Shown here: positions 39,994-48,082 of the stretch, piece after piece
Numbering within the stretch: the stretch's first letter is position 1
How the letters are laid out: the number at the start of each line of letters is the position of its first letter
Assembly: GCA_012522935.1 (NCBI GenBank)
Contig: JAAYJN010000007.1
Coordinates: forward strand, 1 to 49,188
Source of the DNA: Candidatus Cloacimonadota bacterium
GTDB lineage: Bacteria > Cloacimonadota > Cloacimonadia > Cloacimonadales > Cloacimonadaceae
DNA: 49,188 nt
Direction of reading: 5' to 3'
Translations under genes and position numbers: made by a program
The notes under the pieces: generated by a model
The model's database searches: none
What the model was told of the DNA's origin: nothing
What the model saw: only the letters and a program-made list of their open reading frames with translations

Positions 39994-41481
39994 CTAAAAC
40001 TGGAAATAGATGAAAGGCTGGATATCGCTGCTTTTGGCTTGGAAGAGTATCCAGATAATTACTGCCAGGCAGGTGGCTTGCAAATACCAGGGTATTTTGC
40101 GCAACAGCCATTCCCAGCCTTGGTCAATTCTCTTGGGTAGAAAGTGCAGCAAATAGCCGATGCCGATGAGGAGGGCAACAATCTGATAACCTTGGATCCA
40201 TTGCCAGAATATCGGGGCATTAAACGAATAAATAATCCTGCCCAAGATAACGCCTGCCTGTTCAAACCCTTTAGCGCGGAAGAATATCCAAGTAAAAGAG
40301 ACGAAGTTAAAGGTGACAATCCAGCCCAAGGCCTTGGCAAGATAATGCTTCCAATCCCGTTTCACCTCACCCTTTCTGCCAAAGAGGGTCATCCTGAGTT
40401 TATCAATCGCCAAAGCCACGCCATGCAAGCCGCCCCATAGCACAAAGTTCCAACTGGCGCCGTGCCACAGCCCGCCCAAGAGCATGGTGATCATCAGGTT
40501 CAGGTATTGACGCACTTTCCCTTTGCGATTGCCGCCCAAGGGGATATAAAGATAATCCCGCAGCCAGGTAGAGAGCGAGATATGCCAGCGCCTCCAGAAA
40601 TCGGTGATGGAGGTGGCGATATAGGGCACGTTGAAGTTGAGGGGCAAATCAAAGCCCATCAGGGTTGCTAAACCGATGGCAATATCCGAATAACCGCTAA
40701 AATCACAATAAATCTGCAATCCATAGCCATACACCGCCATCAGGTTTTCCACCCCGCTAAATAGCTCCGGGCTGTCAAACACCCTATCCACAAAGTTGAT
40801 GCTGATATAATCTGCTATCACCCCTTTCTTGATGAGCCCGGCAAAAATCAATACCAATGCCTTGGCAATCTGGTCTTTATTGATCTCCAGTTTGCTGAGG
40901 ATTTGGGGGATAAACCAAGTGGCGCGCACAATGGGACCCGCCACCAATTGCGGGAAGAACGACACAAAGAATACAAAATCGGCAAAGTTCCTGAGTGGCT
41001 TGAGCTTGCCAAAATAGATATCCAGGGTATAGCTCATGGTTTGGAAGGTGAAAAAGGAGATGCCCACGGGCAGGAAGATATCCATCAGGGGGAGGTTTCC
41101 GCCTGCCAGGTGATTGATGGTATCGATGATGAAATTGGTATATTTATAATAGCCCAAAGAACCCAGATTCCAGATGAGGCTGGCAAAGAGGAGCCAGCGT
41201 TTGGAGGCCTTGCTTTGGCTTTTGTGGATGGCAGCACCCAAGCCAAAATTCACCCCTGCAGTAATGATGAGCAGCAGCACAAAAATCCCGCTGGTCTTGT
41301 AGTAAAAATACAAGGAAACCAGCATCAGATACCAGGTGCGCACCCGTACTTTCTTCACCATAAAGGGATAAAACGCCATCACTGCCAAAAAGAAAAAGAG
41401 GAAGAATCCGCTATTGAACAAGAGCGGTTGGGCAGGATCGTAAGCCAGCCGGGAGAGAATGGACTGTAGCACCTGGATCAT
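39994..41481 (-). CDS. MBOAT O-acyltransferase, AlgI-like
   Basis: A 495-residue polytopic membrane protein that passes acyl (usually acetyl) groups across the inner membrane for polysaccharide or peptidoglycan O-acylation. It has FNVPYIATSITDFWRRWHISLSTWLRDYLYIPLGGN (in part: DFWRRWHISLSTWLRDY near 290-306) and the catalytic-His region MLLGGLWHGASWNFVLWGGLHG (in part: GLWHGASWNFVLW near 338-350). Both are diagnostic for AlgI/DltB/PatA. It overlaps the upstream SGNH gene by 4 bases; the pairing with SGNH partners is the classical O-acetylation layout. Confidence 0.95.
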   Translation of the reverse strand: MIQVLQSILSRLAYDPAQPLLFNSGFFLFFFLAVMAFYPFMVKKVRVRTWYLMLVSLYFYYKTSGIFVLLLIITAGVNFGLGAAIHKSQSKASKRWLLFASLIWNLGSLGYYKYTNFIIDTINHLAGGNLPLMDIFLPVGISFFTFQTMSYTLDIYFGKLKPLRNFADFVFFVSFFPQLVAGPIVRATWFIPQILSKLEINKDQIAKALVLIFAGLIKKGVIADYISINFVDRVFDSPELFSGVENLMAVYGYGLQIYCDFSGYSDIAIGLATLMGFDLPLNFNVPYIATSITDFWRRWHISLSTWLRDYLYIPLGGNRKGKVRQYLNLMITMLLGGLWHGASWNFVLWGGLHGVALAIDKLRMTLFGRKGEVKRDWKHYLAKALGWIVTFNFVSFTWIFFRAKGFEQAGVILGRIIYSFNAPIFWQWIQGYQIVALLIGIGYLLHFLPKRIDQGWEWLLRKIPWYLQATCLAVIIWILFQAKSSDIQPFIYFQF

Positions 41482-42389
41482 CCGCCATTCTCCGTTTGAG
41501 CCTTATAGCCGTGGATCATGGCATGGTAAAAGAGATAGCCTTGCAGCATATATCCTTGGGGGCTAAAGTGAATGAGATCCCGGGAAGCCAAATCCTTCTG
41601 TTTCCACTTGAAGATGGAACGGCTGCCGCCCATCACCTCATACAGATTCCACCAGGCAAAGCCACGCTCACTCGCATAAGCCATAATCTCTGCCGCCACT
41701 TTTTCCACATTTGTATTATGGGTTCCATTCTTGGCACAATCCGCTGGCAAACCAAAAATCACCGTTGGGTTGGGCTGTTTCTCAAACACCTTGGCCATAA
41801 AGCCATTCATCGCTTTGCGGAAATTGGCGGCGTTGTATCTGCCTTGGGCGTCATTGGTGCCCAAAGAGATAATCAACAAATCTGGTTGCAGCGTTTCAAT
41901 CTTCTCAAAAATGGTAGCGTTTGACTGCAGATTGGTATAGGATGCGCCATTGATGCCGGTATAATGATATTGGATGAGGGCATTGGAAACAGGAGTATCG
42001 GGTTGGAAAAACTTGAGCAGGGAGCCCCTCACAGTGGTGGATACATAGCCGGGCTTGATGTGGGAATCGCCTATCTGGTAGATGGTTATGGGTTGGTTTG
42101 CCCCATTGCGAACTGCCATTAGCTTGTTAAAAAAAGCTGCCAGCAGCGGCTGCGGGTTATGCAGCCGGTTTGCCTCATGATTCAAAAACGTGAATTGCTT
42201 TAAGTAGTTTTCGCTTTCCAACAATTCGTAATAGCTTTGGATAAACTCCTCCAGACAATCTATTTCCACGGGAAATTCCTCACTAATCTCTATCTCTTCC
42301 AGATCATCCAAAGGCAAGGATGGGGGAGCGAACAAGGGAATCACGACCAGTAAAATGGATACAGCTATTAGTGCCAGGTAGCGTTTCAC
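41478..42389 (-). CDS. SGNH/GDSL hydrolase, O-acylation partner
   Basis: 303 residues with one N-terminal membrane helix (YLALIAVSILLVVIPLFAP) and a periplasmic SGNH domain: ITIYQIGDSHIKPGY (nucleophile Ser), LIISLGTNDAQG (oxyanion Asn), and DLIHFSPQGY (catalytic Asp/His) near the C terminus. GTG 42389 is chosen as start because AGGGGAG lies upstream and the frame before it is inside the previous gene. It overlaps both neighbours by 4 bases. Such AlgJ/AlgX- or PatB-type partners move the acyl group onto glycan. Confidence 0.88.
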   Translation of the reverse strand: MKRYLALIAVSILLVVIPLFAPPSLPLDDLEEIEISEEFPVEIDCLEEFIQSYYELLESENYLKQFTFLNHEANRLHNPQPLLAAFFNKLMAVRNGANQPITIYQIGDSHIKPGYVSTTVRGSLLKFFQPDTPVSNALIQYHYTGINGASYTNLQSNATIFEKIETLQPDLLIISLGTNDAQGRYNAANFRKAMNGFMAKVFEKQPNPTVIFGLPADCAKNGTHNTNVEKVAAEIMAYASERGFAWWNLYEVMGGSRSIFKWKQKDLASRDLIHFSPQGYMLQGYLFYHAMIHGYKAQTENGG

Positions 42390-43813
42390 TCTTTCTCCCC
42401 TTTCAGCGAGCCTTTTTTGATTACATCCAACAGCATCTCCCCCACCTTTTTGGCGCCGGCAATGGAGAAGTGTGTGTAATCCTTGGCGGCAAGGGGTGGT
42501 GAGGCATTCACCCAATCTGGCATGGAATTCAGCCCGCCCATTTCGGCAAAGAGGTTCCAGAATGCGGAGCCGGTCTCTTTTGCCATATCGCTTTGAGCCT
42601 TGATGAGGATGGGTATATCGGGGGAAGTCTTGAGTCCCTCTGCCGTGCGGATGCTGCGGTCATGGGCACTGATAATCAGGATGGGCACACCAGGCATTGC
42701 CTTTTTGATATGCTCCACGCTTTTCACCATTCCCTTTTGATAAAAATCATAATTGGTGTTTTTGGGGCTGGTGACGTTTTCTCCATATTGCAGGATCACC
42801 AAATCATATTTGAGGTGTCTATGGAAGCCTTGGAGTATATCCAGGGGTATCCGGGAAAAGTACATGCCGGAATAGCCCCGGATGGAGATATTATCCACAT
42901 ATACACCGCTGTGGGCATCAAAGCTGACCCCATACACACGAATGGGATGGTGGGAATCAAATTCCAGCCTGATGCGGCTGATGGGGCTCTGGGGGCTAAG
43001 ATTCAGCATTTGCAGGCTTTCTCCGGATGTAAGGGCAAAGCGCTGCAATTCAGTTCCATCATAGCTTACCCTCACCTCGGAGCCAGCAGCGGCATGGCTG
43101 TAAAAGAGGCGGATATGCTCAAAATTGGGCATGCCTCCGGGATGGTTGGCTCCGCGATATTCCACCCAGGCGGGGCCGCTCACGTTTTGCCTCACGGTCA
43201 CCTTTTGGGGAGCCTCCGGTGTGTGGGTGATTGTGCTATCAGCCGCAGAGGTGTCCGCTTTCACGGGCTCTGGTTTGACGGTGGTTTCCACCATTTGCCA
43301 AGACCTGGGGATATAGGTGTGTCCCATGATGCCCAAATCATTGCCACTCTTGCTCATAAAGGAAACGCTCTCCCAATTGCGGGAAAAGCTGTGGCCAATG
43401 GTTTTGCGAAATTCATTCACTATGGAGGTGATGCCCACCAGGCCTACCCCTCTGCCGCCATATTCCCTTTGCAAATCATGACGCAGGGTGCCCGTGACCA
43501 AGTCTCCTTCAATGATGGAATCCCCAAAATAAGCGATGCGCAACTTGCCGGATTTGTTGTGTTTGAGGTTTTGGAGTTTGGTGCTAAAGGCATCCAGGGG
43601 AATCAATTCCTCCACGGTTGCCACCTTTTCTGCCACCTCCATTGCCAGAGAATCCACGTTCACGCCATCACCGCCTGTGAGGGAGGTAATGATATCCATC
43701 CGTTTCAGAGGCAGAAAGCTGTTATCCCACTCCGGTAAAAGAGGTGCTACAAATAGAACAAGCAGGGCTGCCACCAGCACGATGAGCAAAGGCCTAAAAA
43801 ACCTCTTGTCCAC
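42386..43813 (-). CDS. SGNH/GDSL hydrolase with N-terminal anchor and extra beta domain
   Basis: 475 residues. An N-terminal helix (PLLIVLVAALLVLFVAPLLP) anchors it. The SGNH block I is LRIAYFGDSIIEGDLV near 95-110, the conserved LILQYGENV near 340 stands in place of the usual GTND, and DYTHFSIAGAKKVGEML gives the catalytic Asp/His near 445. Between blocks lies a 150-residue insertion with beta-rich sequence (WVEYRGANHPGG; RIRLEFDSHHPIRVYG), perhaps a carbohydrate-binding module as in AlgX. It heads the three-gene O-acylation unit. Confidence 0.88.
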   Translation of the reverse strand: MDKRFFRPLLIVLVAALLVLFVAPLLPEWDNSFLPLKRMDIITSLTGGDGVNVDSLAMEVAEKVATVEELIPLDAFSTKLQNLKHNKSGKLRIAYFGDSIIEGDLVTGTLRHDLQREYGGRGVGLVGITSIVNEFRKTIGHSFSRNWESVSFMSKSGNDLGIMGHTYIPRSWQMVETTVKPEPVKADTSAADSTITHTPEAPQKVTVRQNVSGPAWVEYRGANHPGGMPNFEHIRLFYSHAAAGSEVRVSYDGTELQRFALTSGESLQMLNLSPQSPISRIRLEFDSHHPIRVYGVSFDAHSGVYVDNISIRGYSGMYFSRIPLDILQGFHRHLKYDLVILQYGENVTSPKNTNYDFYQKGMVKSVEHIKKAMPGVPILIISAHDRSIRTAEGLKTSPDIPILIKAQSDMAKETGSAFWNLFAEMGGLNSMPDWVNASPPLAAKDYTHFSIAGAKKVGEMLLDVIKKGSLKGEKE

Positions 43814-44009
43814 TTTGTTTACACCTCCGGCAGGAACGGGTCATCCCAATTCCAAGCGCTGTATATTAGGGTTATCATCTTATTTTGCATCGTTATAATT
43901 CCATCTTGAAGCCTCATATTTAAAGAGGCTGTTTTGGACAAGTATTATTTTGTATTCCAGCAACTAACGCCCTAACCACGGCATTCCCGCAGCAAAACCA
44001 AAATATGCA

Positions 44010-44038
44010 TTGACATCTTTGGCTGTGGTATTTTAGAT
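44010..44038 (+). promoter_or_regulatory. Promoter of serA
   Basis: TTGACA (44010-44015), a 17-base spacer and TTAGAT (44033-44038), with a predicted start near 44045, about 29 bases before the ATG. Confidence 0.6.
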
Positions 44039-44073
44039 GGCATTATTATAATAATCACATAATGGAGGTTCTC

Positions 44074-44997
44074 ATGCCCAAAGTTCTCATCGCCACCGAA
44101 AAGCCTTTCGCAGCAGGTGCTGTGACCAAGATTAAGGCAGAACTGGAGCAAGCCAAGTATGACTATGCTTTCCTGGAAAGCTACACCGATCCCGCCGACC
44201 TGCATGCCGCAGTGAAAGATGCGGATGCCCTTATTATCCGCAGTGACATTGTGGATGAAGCCGTTTTCAACGCTGCCCCCAACCTGAAAATAGTGGTGCG
44301 TGCCGGCGCTGGATACGACAATATCGATCTCAAAACCGCCACCGCCAAAAACGTGGTAGCCATGAACACACCGGGTCAGAATTCCAACGCTGTGGCAGAG
44401 CTTGCCATCGGAATGATGATCTATATGGCAAGGGGCAAATTTAACGGCAAATCCGGCACCGAATTGGCTGGCAAAAAGCTGAGTCTATATGGCTATGGCT
44501 ATGTGCCCCGCTTCCTTGCCAAAATGGCAAAAGGCATCGGCATGGACGTATATGCCTACGATCCCTATCTGAAAGATGAACAATTTGCCCAAGACGGCGT
44601 CACCCGCCTGCAGAGCGTGGAAGATGTGTTCAAAACAGGAGACTATATCTCCCTGCACATCCCCGCCACTGCCGACACCAAGAAATCCATCAACGACCAG
44701 CTCTTTGCCCTCATGAAAGACAATGTGATCATGATCAACACCGCCCGCAAGGAAGTGATCGATGAAGAAGCATTGGTGAGAGCTCTGGAACAAAAAGCCA
44801 AGTTCCGCTATGCCAGCGACGTTGCCCCCGATAATACCGCTCTTTTGGAAGAGAAGTTTGGCGAGCGCGTATATTGGACTCCCAAAAAGATGGGCGCCCA
44901 AACAGCTGAAGCCAACGACAATGCCGGCGTGGCATCAGTGCGCCAGATCGTGGGCTATTTGGAAAATGGAGACAAGACCTTCCAGGTCAACAAATAA
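44074..44997 (+). CDS. serA: D-3-phosphoglycerate dehydrogenase-like (SerA subfamily)
   Basis: A 307-residue NAD-dependent 2-hydroxyacid dehydrogenase, expected to start serine synthesis. It has VVRAGAGYDNIDL near 71-83, NTPGQNSNAVAELAIG near 98, an altered nucleotide motif LYGYGYVPRF, and NTARKEVIDEEAL with the catalytic Arg. The usual catalytic His of HxGAxTxEA is replaced: the sequence is TPKKMGAQTAEA. From memory the same TPKKMGAQTAEAN occurs throughout a Bacteroidota SerA subfamily, so this is subfamily-typical, not damage. There is no ACT domain. ATG 44074 has a GGAGG site. Confidence 0.88.
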   Translation: MPKVLIATEKPFAAGAVTKIKAELEQAKYDYAFLESYTDPADLHAAVKDADALIIRSDIVDEAVFNAAPNLKIVVRAGAGYDNIDLKTATAKNVVAMNTPGQNSNAVAELAIGMMIYMARGKFNGKSGTELAGKKLSLYGYGYVPRFLAKMAKGIGMDVYAYDPYLKDEQFAQDGVTRLQSVEDVFKTGDYISLHIPATADTKKSINDQLFALMKDNVIMINTARKEVIDEEALVRALEQKAKFRYASDVAPDNTALLEEKFGERVYWTPKKMGAQTAEANDNAGVASVRQIVGYLENGDKTFQVNK

Positions 44998-45024
44998 TCT
45001 CACACCATTTTAACCCATAAAGTA

Positions 45025-45052
45025 AAAAACCCGTCAGCTGACGGGTTTTTTT
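45025..45052 (+). terminator. Bidirectional intrinsic terminator between serA and the M3 peptidase
   Basis: AAAAACCCGTCA-GC-TGACGGGTTTTT: a 9-11 bp stem with A-run and T-run on either side, serving both convergent genes. Confidence 0.93.
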
Positions 45053-45066
45053 AGTATTATTTAAGA

Positions 45067-47160
45067 TCAGGCGGGGAGCAGACCATCTCTTTTGAGCAGG
45101 GCATCAGCATCCGGCTTGCGCCCGCGGAATGCCACAAATAGCTCCATCGGATGGAAGGAATTGCCGCGCTCCAGGATGAACCTGCGGAAGTTGTTGGCAG
45201 TCTGGGCATCAAAGATACCCTTTTCCTTAAAGAGACTCCAGGCATCTGCTTCCAGTGCCTCCGCCCATTTGTAGCTGTAATATCCGGCGGAGTATCCTCC
45301 GGCAAAGATATGGGCAAAGGCGCAGGAGAAATTGGCACCGGGAACGGGGGGCAGCAATTGGAAGGGCTTGGAAGCCTGGGTTTCAAAGGCATCCACATCG
45401 GTAATCTGAGCAGGCTCCGTGGTGTGCCATGCCAAATCTATGCTGGCATATCTCACCTGGGTGATATTGGCGATGCCTGCCTGGAAGTTTTTGGCTGCCA
45501 ATACCTTGTCCAACAATTCCTGGGGCAGCGCCTCGCCAGTTTGGTAGTGCTTGGCAAACAGCTCCAGAGCTTCCTTTTCATTCAGCCAGTTTTCCATGAT
45601 CTGGCTGGGCAGCTCCACAAAGTCCCACAACACATTGGGGCTGGCAAGGCTTTGGTAATAGCCATCCGCCATCAAGCCATGGATGGCATGCCCAAATTCG
45701 TGGAAAATGGTGCGTACTTCATCCATCCGCAGGAGGGAGGGTTGATCCGGAGTGGAAGGCGTGAGCGATGCCACAATAGAAATCATGGGGCGGCGCACAC
45801 CATCTTTAAATAATCCTTGGGATTGGAGGGTACTCATCCAGGCTCCACCGCGTTTGGTATCCCGCGGGAAGAGGTCCATATACATCAGCCCCAGATACTT
45901 GCCATCGCCATCGTGAACCTCCCAGGTGGTGACGTCCGGGTGGTATACAGGAACGTCTGTCACCTGCTTCACCTTCACGCCATAGATGCGCTCTGCCACC
46001 AAGAAGAGGCCTTCCAACACGTTTTCCACCTTGAACCAGGGACGCAACTCCTCAGGATCATAGGCAAAGAGCTTTTCTTTCAGTTTATTGGAATAATATG
46101 CCAAATCCCAGGGCTTCAGCTCTTCCAAACCATCCAGCTCACGGGCAAAATCTGCCACTTCCTGGATTTCCTTTTCGGCGGCAGGCATTGCCACCTGATG
46201 GATTTTTTCCAAGAATTCTTTTACGTTTGGATAGCTCTCTGCCATCCGCTCGGAAATCACATAATCGGCATGAGTGTCATAGCCCAAGAGCATTGCACTT
46301 TCTTTGCGTAAAGCCAGGGTCTGTTTGATGATTTCCTGGTTGTCATATTCATCCTTGAAGGCGCGCGAACCGTAGGCGCGATGCATCTTTTCCCTGAGAG
46401 AGCGGTTTTTGCAGTAGGTAACCAAAGGCACCATGCTGGAGGGCTGGAGGGTAAAAACCCAGCCGTCTTCCTTGCCCTTCAATTTGGCGGTGTGAGCGGC
46501 GGAGACCAGCACTCCTTCCGGCATTCCCTCCACATCCGCGGGATCGGTGATATGCAGTTCAAAAGCATTCATGGCGGAAAGGACGTTATCGCTGAACTGG
46601 GGATTGAGCTTGGAAAGCTCCATGGAAATCTCGGTAAAACGTTTCTTATCTTCATCAGAGAGCAGGGCACCGCCACGGATAAAGCTCTTGTAGCTGCGTT
46701 CAATCACGCGATAGCGTTCGGCTTTGATCATGGCATCCTTATCATCAAGATCTTTGGGCAGCGTGGGTTTGGGTTTGTCCGCCACCTCCGCCTCATACAC
46801 GGCTTTCACGCGGGCAAAGATGGCGGGATCGGTGGAAATATTAGCGCCAAATTGAGCAAGCATGGGAGAGATTTGCTGTGCCAATGCTTTGAACTCGGCA
46901 TCAGACTCTGAAGAATGCAAATTGAAGTAAATCCTGGAAACATAGTTCAACTGTTCGCCCGCCAATTCCAACGCCAAAATGGTGTTTTCAAAGGTTGGGG
47001 ATTCAGGGTTGTTTTTGATGGCTTCGATTTCTTCCTTCGCTTTTTCCAATCCTACCTTGATAGCAGGCAAGAAGTGTTCTGTTTTGTAATCTGGGAAAGG
47101 GATGGCTTTGAGACGATGGGGGTTCTCTTCACGTAAGAGAGGGTTTTGAGGGTTTGTCAT
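45067..47160 (-). CDS. M3 family metallopeptidase (peptidyl-dipeptidase Dcp / oligopeptidase A type)
   Basis: A 697-residue zinc oligopeptidase that trims short peptides. The zinc motif HEFGH is at residues 487-491 and the third ligand Glu lies in LWDFVELPSQIMENW about 28 residues later. The C-terminal substrate-binding stretch GYSAGYYSYKWAEALEADAW is also conserved in Dcp/OpdA. There is no signal peptide, so it is cytosolic or leaves by another route. Length matches Dcp. AAAGGA lies before the ATG and a promoter is at 47196-47223. It fits an organism that lives on amino acids or peptides. Confidence 0.95.
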   Translation of the reverse strand: MTNPQNPLLREENPHRLKAIPFPDYKTEHFLPAIKVGLEKAKEEIEAIKNNPESPTFENTILALELAGEQLNYVSRIYFNLHSSESDAEFKALAQQISPMLAQFGANISTDPAIFARVKAVYEAEVADKPKPTLPKDLDDKDAMIKAERYRVIERSYKSFIRGGALLSDEDKKRFTEISMELSKLNPQFSDNVLSAMNAFELHITDPADVEGMPEGVLVSAAHTAKLKGKEDGWVFTLQPSSMVPLVTYCKNRSLREKMHRAYGSRAFKDEYDNQEIIKQTLALRKESAMLLGYDTHADYVISERMAESYPNVKEFLEKIHQVAMPAAEKEIQEVADFARELDGLEELKPWDLAYYSNKLKEKLFAYDPEELRPWFKVENVLEGLFLVAERIYGVKVKQVTDVPVYHPDVTTWEVHDGDGKYLGLMYMDLFPRDTKRGGAWMSTLQSQGLFKDGVRRPMISIVASLTPSTPDQPSLLRMDEVRTIFHEFGHAIHGLMADGYYQSLASPNVLWDFVELPSQIMENWLNEKEALELFAKHYQTGEALPQELLDKVLAAKNFQAGIANITQVRYASIDLAWHTTEPAQITDVDAFETQASKPFQLLPPVPGANFSCAFAHIFAGGYSAGYYSYKWAEALEADAWSLFKEKGIFDAQTANNFRRFILERGNSFHPMELFVAFRGRKPDADALLKRDGLLPA

Positions 47161-47195
47161 ACTAATTCCTTTTTAATTTTACTCTATCTTGATAT

Positions 47196-47223
47196 ATAAT
47201 ATTCCAGATGCCAATTTTGTCAA
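47196..47223 (-). promoter_or_regulatory. Promoter of the M3 peptidase gene
   Basis: On the minus strand TTGACA (47218-47223) is followed after 16 bases by TATTAT (47196-47201), or after 17 by ATTATA. The predicted start is about 30 bases before the ATG. Confidence 0.6.
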
Positions 47224-47255
47224 CTAAAAGAGGGGTTGGTCACTCCTTTGTCACT

Positions 47256-47327
47256 CCTTGCCCATTAACCACCCTTGTCTCACCCTTGTCGAGACAAAGG
47301 AGAGACAAGGGTGGTTAATGGGCAAGG
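47256..47327. repeat. Long palindromic intergenic element, copy 3 (perfect arms)
   Basis: Arms of 26 bases, CCTTGCCCATTAACCACCCT plus TGTCTC on the left and the exact complement ending GGTTAATGGGCAAGG on the right. The 20-base centre is ACCCTTGTCGAGACAAAGGA, itself partly palindromic. It is the most complete of three copies. The rest of the 47161-47529 gap has an AT-rich stretch, a GGGCGGCATTTGCCGC hairpin and no gene. Confidence 0.95.
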
Positions 47328-47488
47328 AACAGGGGACAGGTGGGCGGCATTTGCCGCAGGGAGGGGTGATCAGTGAACTGTGGACAAGGCAATTCCAAAT
47401 CTTTTTTCAATTAGTGAAATTCTTATAATTAGAGTAATTCGTGGTTAACTAAACAAGTTCCCCAGTCCAGCAGAGCCCCAAAAAGTTC

Positions 47489-47517
47489 TTGACAAAAAAA
47501 CCAATCTTATTTTATTG
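47489..47517 (+). promoter_or_regulatory. Promoter of the Met/Arg/His tRNA cluster
   Basis: TTGACA (47489-47494), a 17-base spacer and TTATTG (47512-47517). The first tRNA starts at 47530. Confidence 0.55.
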
Positions 47518-47529
47518 GTAAAACATCGT

Positions 47530-47605
<76 letters not shown>

Positions 47606-47648
47606 TTTTTTATCCGGCAATTTGCCGGGTTACACAGAAGCAAGCTGT

Positions 47649-47725
47649 GGCGGTGTAGCTCAGTTGGTTAGAGCGTCGGAATCATAATCCGCAGGTCCGG
47701 GGTTCAAGTCCCTGCGCCGCTACCA
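47649..47725 (+). tRNA. tRNA-Met (CAT), elongator (or Ile2)
   Basis: Acceptor GGCGGTG/CGCCGCT, D-stem GCTC/GAGC, anticodon loop ATCATAA (CAT), T-loop TTCAAGT, discriminator A and CCA encoded. No initiator features. Elongator Met and lysidine-type Ile cannot be told apart for certain from sequence alone. Confidence 0.9.
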
Positions 47726-47754
47726 GTTTTTTTTTGACCCTGTGTTAAGCTAAT

Positions 47755-47831
47755 GCGCCAGTAGCTCAGTAGGATAGAGCAGCAGCCTTCTAAGCTGCGG
47801 GTCAGGGGTTCGAATCCCTTCTGGCGTGCCA
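47755..47831 (+). tRNA. tRNA-Arg (TCT)
   Basis: Acceptor GCGCCAG/CTGGCGT (terminal G-T), anticodon stem GCAGC/GCTGC with loop CTTCTAA (anticodon TCT), T-loop TTCGAAT, discriminator G and CCA encoded. Confidence 0.96.
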
Positions 47832-47868
47832 GATTTTTAAAACACTAATATATAATTACCCCGTTTGT

Positions 47869-47944
47869 GGTGGGTGTAGTTCAATGGCAGAGCACCGGAT
47901 TGTGGTTCCGGGCGTTGTGGGTTCGAGTCCCATCACCCACCCCA
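47869..47944 (+). tRNA. tRNA-His (GTG)
   Basis: Acceptor GTGGGTG/CACCCAC with an extra genome-encoded G(-1) at 47869 facing C73, as expected for histidine. Anticodon stem CCGGA/TCCGG with loop TTGTGGT (anticodon GTG). CCA encoded. Confidence 0.96.
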
Positions 47945-48082
47945 CCTATTTATAGTGATAGATTCAGCGTTTCCAATGATTATTGCCAATGCAATTTGCC
48001 ATCCCTTTCTTCTCCCCGGATGGCGTTTTTATATCTTGAGGCAAAATGCCCAAAACGAATTTATGAAAAAGGATTTATAGCC

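Noticed and set aside
42593-43738. Long open frame (381 codons) on the plus strand opposite the larger SGNH gene
   Set aside because: No ribosome site or family motif, while the minus strand encodes a recognisable SGNH hydrolase throughout. It is a shadow frame.
44880-44920. Loss of the catalytic His in serA as evidence of a pseudogene
   Set aside because: The replacing KKMGAQTAEA sequence is, to my knowledge, conserved in a whole SerA subfamily, and the rest of the protein is intact.
47867-48082. Extended N terminus of the ROK kinase reading through tRNA-His
   Set aside because: The first 70 codons overlap a clear tRNA gene; family homology begins just after ATG 48083.
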